Shown here: positions 53,252 to 64,000 of the stretch, piece by piece
How positions within the stretch are numbered: the first letter of the stretch is position 1
How the letters are laid out: every line of letters begins with the position of its first letter
NCBI GenBank assembly: GCA_011634665.1
Contig: WAEK01000006.1
Span: forward strand, 2,116,501 to 2,180,500
Length of the DNA stretch: 64,000 nt
Source: Mortierella sp. BCC40632
Lineage: Eukaryota; Mortierellomycota; Mortierellomycetes; Mortierellales; Mortierellaceae
Reading direction: 5' to 3'
Position numbers and translations under genes: made by a program
Notes under the pieces: model-generated
Database searches by the model: none
What the model saw: the letters and a program-made list of their open reading frames with translations, nothing else
What the model was told of the DNA's origin: nothing

Positions 53252-56200
53252 ATGCCCCCACCAGCGCCTCTTAAGGCATCAGCATCTCGCCCTCAGAAAA
53301 CGGCCCAGTCCAACCCAAGGATCCCGCTGGAGTACTGCGATGGCCCCACACAGCGACTCTATGCCGTTTCTACTTTCGTGTTCTTGCAAGCGGTGAAGCT
53401 CTACTACTGGATCGGGATCGCTAGATCAGATTATGCTGCAGAGTTTTTTGGATTCATTCTATGGCTTGCGATAGATGTGCTCTTCCTACTCGGCCTGAAC
53501 TATCTCCGGATTCCTTGGCTTGAACTGCCTACTGTGCGCCTAATCATTGCGCTGTTCATCCTGACCATTGTCAACTTTGTCTTGTTCACGGCACGTGAGG
53601 TAAGGAGCTACTTGTTCAATTACCCTAAGGAAATTGCTCGATGAACCACTATTCACTCGTATCTAAATTGACCGTTGTCCTATTCACAGATATCTCCGAC
53701 AGCTATTGCCCGATCTACGGCATCAAGAGGTATTACATGACCAAGGAGCCAAGGAAAGGCTTGCGTTGACTATCTTTGCTCCTTCCACTAACTAAAGTCT
53801 GGATCTCTCTCCCTTTCTTTCGCTCCTTCATTCTCTGATCATTTCAAAAGTATGGGGATATGTCCGCACACCATCCCTTCACAGAGAATCTTCCTATGAT
53901 TCAGGTACACAAAGTTCTAATACTGGGTTTATCATATGCGATTTTCACATTTGAGTACTGAGATTACGTGCATCTAGTTTGGGATCCTAACTTTCGACTG
54001 AAACTTTTGCTTGAGTAGATCATGATGAACACCTTCTCGGAAAACATACGATTTTGAAAAAACCATATAGGTAATAATCCTCACTGACTTTTGCAAGGCT
54101 AGTGATTCAGAACCTATGTTAACATTTTTCTCGTCCCACTACAGTTCTGCTGTCTTAAATCCTCGTGACCAATGCTTTTGCATTCCAGACCCTGGGTTCA
54201 TTAAGCTGGCGCCGCCAATGATCCCAATTCTATTCAATGGAAGCGAACCTCATTACCTGGAATACTCGGTAACCTCTTTTGAGACAGGACAAACAACAGA
54301 GCACAAGGTCACAGGACCGTTCAAGAGCTCGGCTATGGTTCTTCAGAAGTTGCCTACTCTCTGGGATGATGAGCGACCAGTCTACGGTCTCCGAGCAGAC
54401 GTTGTGGGCGCCTACAAACTTCGCCGACTCGAAGATAGCGAAGGAACTGGTATTCGATTTTTCCGCGAGAAAGAAGTCTATGTTGTTCACTGCCCCGAGG
54501 CTAGAGTAGATCGTTACAATGAAACCCTTGATCGCTGTTCAGGAAAGGGCGATGTCGATATCCCGATCGTTGTACGAGGACTACCACCCTGGACCGTCAC
54601 CTATCGCCGCTCCTCTAGTACTGGAAAAGAAATTCAGGATTTGTTGATCCAGTCAGAGCCACCTGGATACTCGTCACCATTTTTGATAGGATGGTCACCA
54701 CCAACAAAGCCTAATTATTCTTGGGCTCAGTTACATGAAATGAACCTCTCAGCAAGTCTCAGCCTTGCAAACCCAGGCAAATTCGATTTTCAAGTGATCA
54801 AGGTCAAGGATGGATGCAACAATGTACTGGATCTCACAGAATTAGTCGCAAAGAGACACCGTGAGCCAGAGATTCGTCACGTCAATATCCGATCTCGACC
54901 GATTGTCTCAATGGTTTGCGATCCCAGGAAGCCAATCAAGATTGTCAGTCTCAATAAGAGCTCATCGACAGATATCAGCTTAGAAGTCAAACATGGTTCG
55001 ACACCTTATCGCGTTGGATACGTATACCAGAAGAGCGACATTGATGAACCCATAGTCATGAAAGATATTGAGATTTCCAGGAAAGAAGAAGCGCGAATCA
55101 TTGCGGATCGCCCAGGTCTCTATACTCTCTCCCATATTCAAGATGAATACTGTGAGGGAGAAGTGGCTCTTCCAAGGGACTGCTCAGTGACTGTGGCCTC
55201 ATTGCCCACTGTCGATATTAGCACGACAACAATTGAGGACCAGTGTGTGGGAGCAATTGGAGTGTCGATCACAGCGACATTTACGGGAGAGGCACCATGG
55301 AAGGTTTGCTATGACGTCTGGAGTAACGACCGCCTTCAGAAAGAAAATGTCTGTCAGAGCTCAAGCAAGCCTAGGTTGACTCTGAAAATGACCCCGAGCG
55401 AATCAGGCACCTTCCGGTATCACTTCAGAACCGTTAGCGATAACAACCACAAGTACGTCAAGGTCGATCTTCCTCCAGTACTGCAGAAGATCCACCCTCA
55501 GCCATCAGCCAGCTTTATCGAGGTCACAGGAATTAAGGCTTGTCGAGGTTCGTCCAAGAAGCTTAGGGTCCAACTCGGTGGAGAAGGGCCTTGGGATGTC
55601 AAGTACCAAGTAATCTACCAAGGACGAAGCCAAGCGTTTGTTAGCAAAGACATTAAGGAGCCCACTACAGAACTGACCGTTCCAGCTTTTGAAAACGAAG
55701 GAACATACTCTGTCGTAAGTTGCTCTCGCAAATTGCCATTACCCTCAAATGGCTATGACTACATTGTAACTCACACCCCATCCACTCTCTTCACAACCTT
55801 TACTTCGACTGCAATTTCCCCTTAGGACTTGGAATCGGTCACGGACAGGTCAAATGGATGTACCAAAGCTCTCTCAGTCTCAGATGTTACCATCGAGGTC
55901 TCAAGTGGACCTCCAACTGTCTCTTTCCAATGTGATGGTCCCATCGAGTTTGCCGAAGGTGAACATGTCGACTTACCTATCCATCTTACAGGAGGCTCAC
56001 CATGGCACATGACTTATGGCATGGAAGGAGAAGACGGCCTGAGCGCTGCTCGGTCAGAGTCGAGGAATGCACTGGTTACCGTCCGCCGGCCTGGTACCTA
56101 TGTCCTTAGATCCGTCTCAGATGCATTCTGTGAAGGAGAGGTGGTAGAGCAGGCGAGTAAATGTCAGGTTGTGATCAGCGAACGGCCAGCTATGAACCTC

Positions 56201-57726
56201 AAGGTTGACTCGATCCGATTCCGTGGCGGACCCCGCGGCGACTATCCTGAGGATGAGGTTGCTCCCTCCGAGCGACTTTTATGGGAAAAGGATCACTTCG
56301 TCATGCCAGCAGTGTGTCAGGATGATGACCGGAGCTTGGAAATCCGGTTGACAGGAAAGGCACCCTTTGAGCTCAAATACAAGACCTTTTTCAAGCCTGC
56401 CAAAGGCGGCAGAACCGAAGAAATGTCGCATACTCTGGAGTCGCTGCATTCGACGATGCGACTTCCTGTGCTGGTAGACAGGACAGGGGTCGTGACGTAC
56501 CAGCTGGAGACACTCTCAGACGCAATTTATTCAGATGTGAAGCTTCGCCATGATTCATTCGATGTGATCTTCAAGCACCTGATCCGTACGGCACCCATCG
56601 CGACAATTCCGAACAACAAGAAGCAGGAGTTCTGTAAGAACGATGTGACTGGCCTGACAGAAAAAATACCGATCAAAATCCAGAATGGTGTCGGACCGTT
56701 CTCGTTAACGATTGAAGTCCAGCGACCAAACCAACCGGCAGAAAAGGTCTATGTCCATGACGCGACGACAAATAGCCAGGGCATTTATGATTGGTCACTG
56801 CCTGCAAGATTGACAGATGTCGGCTTGCATACAGTCACCGTCATCAAAGTTAGCGACATGAATGGATGCTCATCCGGAAAGGCTGAAAAGGATAACTCGA
56901 TCCAGTTCGAAATCCTTGACACGCCATCAATTTCATCCATGGGCATGAGGGATACGGCGAACGTCTGTGTTGGCGACAACATTTCATTCCCACTGAAAGG
57001 CGCAGCCCAGCCGTAAGTCATATCGAGTTCAGCGCTGTGGACTCTCACTGATACAAAGGCAATTTTGACTCGTCTAGGTATACCTAACCCCATTTGCTTC
57101 TCTTTCCTGTATTCTTTAAAATAGATTTGAAGTATCTTTCAGTTTAGATAAGAGCCAGGAGAAGATTGTACTGGATGCCAAGACGAAATCATTTACTTAC
57201 CATGCAACCAAACCGGGTCTCCTCACGATCTCACAAGTTTGTCAAACAATCCATCATCGCAAGAAATGTTGCACACGTCCCGAGCAAGAGTTGACAGCTC
57301 GAATCTGGGCCTTACCGAGAGGCAAGATCGCCGATGGCAAGGACAAGATCTCAGATTTGCCTGAGGGTGACCGAGTCAGAGTTGATATTACTCTCGAAGG
57401 CGAGCCTCCATTCTCGTTTGTTTATGTCCGGAAGGAGGCCGAGTTTGATTTGAACCATCATCATAAGGACCAGCGCCAATTTGAGGTTTACCAAACCGAG
57501 CATGTGTCAAGGATTTATGATAGACAGTACACTGTGTACACTGCTATGGAAGGTAGGTCGACTACAAAAGAATAGGGATGAGTACCATGAAAACCGTCCT
57601 AGTATGAAAGGTTTCGATTTGCTAACTCTTGCATTGATTGTCTGTGTGGTAATAGGAACATTCGAGCTGATATCCCTTCAGGATAAACACTGTCACGTTG
57701 GCAAGAAGGAATATGATACTAGATAA
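53252..57726 (+). CDS. POM152: Nuclear pore membrane protein POM152
   Basis: Exons read with matching phase: 53252-53599, 54145-55714, 55826-57012, 57125-57552, 57656-57726. One or more short exons between 53690 and 54070 complete it; the clearest carries DEHLLGKHTILKKPY (about 54018-54068), joining to SSAVLNPRDQCFC. The N-terminus (IPLEYCDGPTQRLYAVSTFV, then FLQAVKLYYW) with three membrane segments is typical of fungal POM152. The rest is lumenal, made of ~100-aa Ig-like repeats with motifs such as GEAPWKVCYD, GEGPWDVKYQ, GSPWHMTYG and repeated YxxxSVxDxxC endings. POM152 forms the lumenal ring anchoring the nuclear pore complex in the pore membrane. Confidence 0.9.
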
Positions 57727-58251
57727 AAAGCTGAACATGCATCAAGACGGCAGCTGAATAGGAGGACCGTAGTGAGGAATGAGGAATCCTTTTAAAAAAA
57801 AAAAAAAAAAAAAAAAAAGCGACCATTCTTATAAATAACACTTGATCACCAAGCCTTGTAGAGTGTCTTAGCTCCAAATAACATGTACTCTGCATTTTAA
57901 AGCTCTTTTCCTTACGCCTCACCCGGTGATAGTCCCGCCATTAACTAAGCAATATGTTACTTACTCCAACATTCCTCGGCCTTATCCCTGGTGGTACCTC
58001 GTATGTACTGTCTAGACTCTTCTCTTTCTGGTATACCTTTCCTTTGGAGCAGGCATAGAACAAGAGAAATGCTAATAAGTGGAAAGGCGTGAAAAAAAAT
58101 GGGGATACCCAGGCCATCTAGGGATCATCTTTATTATTCGTTGGTAAACATTAAAGAGTCACTTTGGGTGGACAATTTGTATTAGTTACTAATACACCTC
58201 AATGTCCCACTGTCTGGAAGAGAGGGTGAGAGAAAGTGAAAATAGAAAAGA
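57727..58251. other. convergent 3' spacer with poly-A tract
   Basis: 525 bp between converging POM152 and DUF3712 genes. A24 at about 57795-57818; no ORF supported. Confidence 0.55.
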
Positions 58252-61200
58252 CTAGATTCCAAGTGCGCTGGCCTCCTCAGGATAAGCTGCTAATAATTCA
58301 TGTTTAAGCCATTGTGACAAGTGTGTGACACTGCTGTCAATCGTTGGAACTGTAATTTCGTCCGCACGCTTTTTAAACCAACCAGCGGGACTCAAGTCTA
58401 GCTTCAAGAAGGCAGGGACTGCAGTTTGGTTATAGCTGATCTTGGCTGCATATCCAGTACCTGCAGGTCCTCCAACAGTGACACCGATCGTAGAAGTCAT
58501 GTCCACAGGCACGATTGCACCAGTAATCACACCTGGGTTCGCGATCAGGAATGTCGTGGCCATGAACATTCCAAATTGGAATCCACTAGGTGCCTGGAGA
58601 ATCAATTGTGGCGATGGAGCGGTAGCACCAACAGCAATGGAAAATGCCTGCTGGGATGCAATCTCTCCAAAGAAGTTTGATTTCCAGTAAACATCTGCTT
58701 GAATATCGTTGATAGACAACAAGGTCTGGAGAGGGTTCAACACTGAGACTGTCAGAGGGATCTGACGATTACCGAGGACACTGCCAAGGGTTGGGACACC
58801 ATTACCACTGACAATGAGACGGGGTGCAGGAATAATACCCGGCACCTTGGTCTTGAGATTGAGAACCTTGGTCACAGCCTGTAGCGAAACAATATCAGTC
58901 GATTTCTCATCTCCTGTGATTACACAGTCAAAAATAGCACCTGCCACGAAATGAGAGAAGAATGCATCCCTGAAGGTTGGGTTGGTGGGTCGGAAGTGCA
59001 CCTTTGTCATGATATTGGTCAATCCAGGGCCAAACGTAAGACTGGGCAAGATCACATCACCCATGAAGTCAGTCATTCCTTCGACGGTGCCGCTAATCTT
59101 TAGGTTGACTGGACCAGCATCGACCGTGAAGATAGATGGGTTGTCGATTCCGACGTTTGCCGAGAGAATGACATACTCTGTGTTTCCACCAACGACAGTG
59201 ACATTGGTGATGGTGGGTGGGATCGATGCAAAACCAATTCCTTTCAGGGAAACCGTAGACATGAAAGGAACCTTGAGCCGGACAATACCAAGAGGAGTCG
59301 TTGCCACAGAGTCTGCGCTTCCTTTGATGTCGAATCCAGTCTCGGTATTCTGCATCACATCTGTCAAGAACTCCTGGAAAGCCTCGTGGGCATCATCCTT
59401 CACAAAAAGAGGTGATGGAGGCAGGGTAAAGACAATCTTGTTGTTTGACATGTCTGATGTTGTCCTATTCCAAACTGCGGTAGTCAGATCGGCAAGGGGA
59501 GTACCCTTGTAGATCAGAGTCATGGTCGCATTGGCAAGCTCCGTAATGTTGATCGAGATGTTGAAAGGTAGCTTAAAGTCGGCGCGGACTGCATTCGAGT
59601 TGGCTGTGGGGGCCCATGGAGCTTCTGGTCGAACAATCAACCCCATGTCGTTGATGGTAAGTCCTTGAATGACATTAAGAGGCTCTGGTGAAACAAGAGG
59701 AACCGTCATGACAGTGGACTGGATAGCACCTGTCAACCACGAAACAGCAGTGATACCATCTGGAAAGACTGAGACGCCCTTGGCTGTAGCTGGCGTAGGA
59801 ATTCCACCGAGGTAGTTGGACATGAGTAAAGAAAGGTCCGCAAGGCCGACAGTACTATTCTGTTTCAAGAGCGTACCCTCCAAGTTTAGGATCATGCTCT
59901 CTCCTCCAACTAGTTTAACGTTTTTGGCGACGACGCGTCCAAGATATGTCGATTGGAAGTTCATGTCGAGCGTGATTGTTCCAAGTGGCATTCCAATCGG
60001 CGATGGGTTGGCAATGGAGGCCGTGATAGCAACGAGGGCACCGTCGGCCGCGTCAGAGGGCAAGTCGAACTTTAAGATCTTTACATTGGAAAAGTTGCTC
60101 AGTCCTAGTCATTGTTGAAGGAGTCAGTTCAATAAAATCATCCATTGAGTCAGAGCAGAATCAAAGTGTACAAGCGCATGCAAATGTAGGTTGGCGGTTA
60201 AGAATTGTCATCTGGTAGACCGTAGTACGGTACAAGCAATATATGAGGTACAAGAGACTGAAAAACCTTACCACTCATCTTGAGCACCTTATCGACCTTG
60301 AGATCCTTGATTGTTTGGCCCAAGGCCTTGAGCGTAGCCTTGCTGACCAACCTCCATTCAAAACTATCGGCTGAAAGCTATTTATGGGGGGGTTGAACAT
60401 GAGTGGTCATTAGGAACACATTGACGCGATTGGATAGTGTGGGTGGGTAACCACTATGCATGGGCCACATCGTTCCCCACTTTTGACTTCACTCTCCGAT
60501 CTGCTCTATCCCTTGTAGAACTCCCGGGAATGAACATGGAGAGTCCTGCTCCACACCAAAGTCTGGAGCCGAGGGGGGGGGGCTCTCCTCATGTCTATCT
60601 TGTACCAGTCAGCATTCACGTTTGGGGAACTAAACTTTTGCTGTCTACTTTATGACACTACAGCTCTGTGGGTACCCATGTCGATAAACAGCCCATATAC
60701 TCAGACAAGGCTGCCCTATGTTAAAGTGACCAGTATACTCTCCACACTGTCCAGTGCGCCGCTCTTTCAAGTGTGCTGATACCTGACACAGGCAGTCAGA
60801 TGTTTGGTGTGAGCAAAGTAAAGGGAGAATAGAGAGTCTGTCCCGGTTCCGAATACTGTATGAATTCGAACCAAAGCAACATCTGTGTGGCGTGTATGCA
60901 TGAGAGCACTCAAAGAAACTCTCTACAATGAGCCAGAACCTTGTTTGTATCGTGTTGTTGGTAGGTAGCACATTGTGCCTCCGAGGGTTTCCATCCTTTG
61001 TATGAGTGTGAGGGTATAGAGGAGGAGGGGGAGGAAGAGGAGGAACTACACACTCTTCCAATATTACTGCCAGAGTGCTTGTGTTGGGAACCCACATGCT
61101 TTCATGTTCTTTGACCTCCTGCCCCAGTTGCAATCTGTCCCATGGACAATCATTAATGCGTCTGTGTATGCAAGTGGGATTGTGCACTGTTGCTTTCATC

Positions 61201-62003
61201 CATGGGGTAATCGAGAGCCCCGAACACTATTCAGACAGACAATGCATGTGCCCCCAGGGGCGAGGCCACTCTCGCTCCTCGCGCCATTACACCCGAATCA
61301 AACTCATTTTGGGACTAGAATACTTTGGGGAAGTACGCCGTGTGGAGTAAGGAGAAAGCAACAGAAGCGTCTGTTGTGGAGCAGTAGGTGGGGAGGAAGC
61401 AAAAGAAAAGAGCAAACATACCATCTCCTTAGCAAATGCTGCAAAGAGTTGTCCGTTGGTAATCTTGAAGCCTGTCTCCTGCTGAATATCGCCCTTTCCA
61501 CCCTTGACACTCACGGGGGAAAGGGACATAGTGCCAATCAAACCATCCTTCCAAAAGACTTGAACGTCTTCTGTAAAGGATAGCTCTGCGGAGAAGATCT
61601 TTGGGATGCCGCCGACCTGTGCGGTGACAGCAACAGACATCTGTTCCTCTGCTGGCGAAGCCATGTTGAGCTGCTTAACCTGCATCGAGGAAGAGTCTAG
61701 AAGAGACTGGGCGATCTTGGGGATGATGACGAGAATTAAGAGTGGAATGAAGATAGCGAGGAAGATGACCGTGCCGATGGCGCAAGTGACGAGGACACGC
61801 TTCCGTCGGTAGAAGGGTTTCTGACGTGGAGAGTGCTCCGTTGCGTATTCATACTCCTGGAAAGACTCATGGTCACCGTTGTTGAAGTCATCGTCGACAG
61901 GACGCTTCTCAGCGGTTACGCTGCGGTATTCGGTCTCACTGTCGGGGAAGGGGAGACGGTTGTCGTCCTTTTCTGTTAACGAGGCTTTTGAAGAGGAAGG
62001 CAT
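58252..62003 (-). CDS. DUF3712-type single-pass membrane protein
   Basis: Three exons, complement of 58252-60104, 60272-60377, 61422-62003; phases agree, 846 aa. Cytosolic, acidic N-terminus (1-65), a stop-transfer-like RRKR, a membrane segment at about 70-94 (VIFLAIFIPLLILVII), then a large extracytosolic region of repeated LEA14-like beta folds (ITASIANPSPIGMPLGTITL, GLSVSVLNPLQTLLSI-type and TTFLIANPGVITGAIVP). This is the layout of fungal DUF3712 proteins, whose biochemical role is not known; a vacuolar or cell-surface lipid-associated role is speculation. Intron 1 is 1,044 bp, about ten times the local norm. Confidence 0.85.
60378..61421 (-). other. unusually long intron of the DUF3712 gene
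   Basis: Donor GTATGT follows the AAAGEM-type exon end at 61422; acceptor AAATAG precedes 60377. The phase is conserved (0). Contents: G9 at about 60570-60580, CT-rich and TG-rich patches. No ORF on either strand looks real. Confidence 0.6.
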
Positions 62004-63264
62004 GGCAAAATATCATTAACCTGCGCAGGCAGGGGTGGTGGTGGTAAGGAGGATAGTGGTGGGGAGTGGTGGGGAGGAAGGGGTGAGAAGGTGGGGGTAT
62101 ATGGCGGGAGTGAGAAAGATGAGAGGATGAGAGGAAAGGGCCGGAGGGAGAGTGAGTCCAGAGAGAAGAAGAAGATGCAGTGGAGCACGACAGTGATGGA
62201 CATATAATGCGTGCCTCAACCTGGCCGTTGATGCTGTTAATGTTGTGGTCACCGGCGAAGCCCGCATAACTTGCGTTAACTGTCACACCTATCGCCAGCG
62301 TCTCCGTCCTCCAGCTGAAAGTGACAACGTTATTTCTGTGTTCTAGAGTTGAATGCTCTTCGTCCCGATGTGCGTAAGCACGGCCAAACTGACTACCGTA
62401 GCCTCATTGCGATCGAAGCAGATTAGCTACAGGAGGCAGGGCAGCTTATGACTGGGTATTGTCATAGGAAAATTCGTCCCAGGAACTCGTATCTCCCCAA
62501 TAAAGTAATATACGTGTATGCTGGTCCAGTGGACTGGAGTGTCGAATTCTTGGACGAGCCCTGTCTTCATCTTGGAGAGAAGCATACACAAGATCCTGGT
62601 CTCTAGTACTAGAGCACAGCAGTGGTGTTGTGTGGCTATGAAGCTGAACACGAGTGGTCGACTGGTTCCATACGGAAGGGTAGAGAGACAGCAAAAGCCT
62701 AAAAGTTTGTGAGGCTGGGCAAAACGACAAGAGCTGGTCGGGGTCACGCGCAAGCATGAGTAAGTAGCTGGGAATGGCATCGGGACGATGGACATTGGCC
62801 TATCTGGGTTAACTTCCTTATCCGCAAGTTGTCAGCACTCGACTCAGAGAACATGGGGATTATAGGTGTCTCTCGAGAACTATGAGGTAGAAACTCAGTA
62901 ATCGCGAAGCTCGCTTTGGTTCAAGTAGGTTGAATTGCAACTCTGAGAATTAGCAGGAGGTAGCCACACTACTTCTTCTCCGAGGGTGGCCTTGATTGGC
63001 AATTTGACACCGATCAACTTTCAGGGGTAATCCTATCTTCGTTTTTCTTTTTTATCCGCCTCCAGTCTGAGTCTCTCCACTGGTGCTGGGGGTAGCTCTT
63101 GAGTTCTCAAGACAGCCGATGGGTAGAAAGTGAGCCTGCAGTTTCGGCCAAAGAAGGCAAGGCGTGTGTCGTGTGTCGAATATGAAATAGAACGAACGCG
63201 AACTTTGCTGGCTCTCTCCCTCCTCCTCCTCCTTCCTTCTTTCCCAGCAAACACAGCCTACACA
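62004..63264. other. divergent intergenic, no gene seen
   Basis: 1.26 kb between divergent DUF3712 and aminopeptidase genes. A G/T-rich minus-strand-pyrimidine stretch (62030-62110) precedes the DUF3712 start. The CTCC/TTCC tract (63215-63245) just before the ATG at 63265 is probably a pyrimidine-rich initiator. No RNA gene recognised. Confidence 0.5.
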
Positions 63265-64000
63265 ATGCCATACGATCCAACATCGCAATCCAACCTCGAG
63301 GAGGTCAAAACTAACCACATCCACCTTGATCTCGCCGTCGACTTTTCGGCCAAGGTCTTGACAGGATCTGTAGATCTAGAGATTGAAGCAATTGCTGATC
63401 AGGCTGAGAAGCTCATTCTTGACACGCGCTACATTACCATCCACTCCGTCACCTGCGATGGCAAGGATCTCGTTGTACGTCCCATGAAGAAGGCATAGAG
63501 AACAAAGTCGGTGTTTATCCACTCTTGGTTTCCAAGCTTCTGTTGACTAAAGCTGCGTAACCATTTCTTCCACCTTTTGCGAACCCTAGTACGAGCTGAA
63601 GGAGCATCATCCAAAGTACGGCTCGGCGCTCATTATTTCCTTGAGCCAGCCTTTGTCCAAGGGTGAGAGAACCACGGTTCGTGTTGGGTACTCGACCACA
63701 CAGGACTGCACAGCTTGTCAATGGCTCGAGCCCAGCCAGACTGTTGGCAAGAAGCATCCGTACCTCTTCACTCAATGCCAGGCCATTCATGCTCGCTCAC
63801 TCCTACCATGCCAGGATTCGCCCTCGGTCAAGCTCACCTACAGCGCCCATATCCATGCTCCTCTCCGCGCCCTCATGTCTGCTGTCCCAACAGGTCAGGA
63901 CAAGTCCATGAAGGGCCAAGATCTAACTACTTACAAGTTTGAGCAAAAGACTCGTATTCCTTCCTACTTGATTGCGTTGGCAGTCGGCAACCTTGAAGGC
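63265..64000 (+). CDS. Leukotriene-A4-hydrolase-type M1 aminopeptidase (5' part)
   Basis: Exon 1 63265-63474 and exon 2 63590 to the window end, in phase (207 codons seen). N-terminal beta-saddle domain: NHIHLDLAVDFSAKVLTGSV, DLEIEAIADQAEKLILDTR, QCQAIHARSLLPCQDSPSVK and SYLIALAVGNLEG, all conserved in LTA4H/yeast Lap2. The zinc-binding HEXXH...E site lies beyond the window. These enzymes combine aminopeptidase and epoxide hydrolase activity in the cytosol. The upstream in-frame hydrophobic stretch before 63265 has no good start and would add an unexpected signal; it is taken as 5' UTR. Confidence 0.93.

Noticed and set aside
60840..60880. tRNA B-box-like GGTTCGAATTC on the minus strand
   Set aside because: No A box or cloverleaf around it; it lies in an intron.

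Overview
This is nuclear DNA from a filamentous fungus, most likely an early-diverging (Mucoromycota/Mortierellomycota-type) species. Genes carry many short GT-AG introns of about 80-150 bp with CTAAC-like branch sites. The fatty-acid elongase closely resembles Mortierella-type saturated/monounsaturated C16-C18 elongases. Both a Fanzor nuclease and a PPP1R21/KLRAQ homologue occur, and neither is found in yeasts. Species assignment is inference. Exon models below were built by eye from reading-frame phase, splice sites and family conservation.

Region 1 (about 0-20 kb) is an accessory, repeat-rich locus. It holds a tandem family of secreted, Thr-rich repeat proteins: A (117-3146, 5' part missing), B (4617-6608, intact) and C (16095-19809, frame slips in a 0.9-kb Thr tract). 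A fourth member is a pseudogene split into two arms (about 8.94-9.30 and 14.49-15.29 kb). The intact members share a signal peptide, an acidic/His-rich segment, many ~30-residue ITDT..TRTVT.G repeats, a Thr-rich stalk, a Cys-rich module and a propeller-like C-terminal domain. A degenerate DIRS-type tyrosine-recombinase retrotransposon (9301-14484) splits the pseudogene. The DIRS right end is in turn split by three tandem tRNA-related SINE-like copies (13483-14446). This is a three-layer nested history.

Region 2 (20-28 kb) has a coiled-coil PPP1R21 homologue (minus) and the ER glucosidase II catalytic subunit (plus).

Region 3 (27.5-32.1 kb) is a small mobile/accessory patch: a Fanzor (eukaryotic TnpB-like) C-terminal remnant, a 15-bp minisatellite, an orphan minus-strand ORF and, divergent from it, a nearly full Fanzor gene with a frameshift in its zinc ribbon.

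Region 4 (32-64 kb) is dense with housekeeping genes: replication-fork protection factor Tof1/Swi1/Timeless, an F-box/LRR protein, tRNA pseudouridine synthase PUS7, an ELO fatty-acid elongase, a MOV10/UPF1-like SF1 helicase with a Gln-rich N-terminal half, nuclear pore membrane protein POM152, a DUF3712-type membrane protein and the first part of a leukotriene-A4-hydrolase-type aminopeptidase. These are functionally unrelated; gene pairs are convergent or divergent and share short intergenic spacers.
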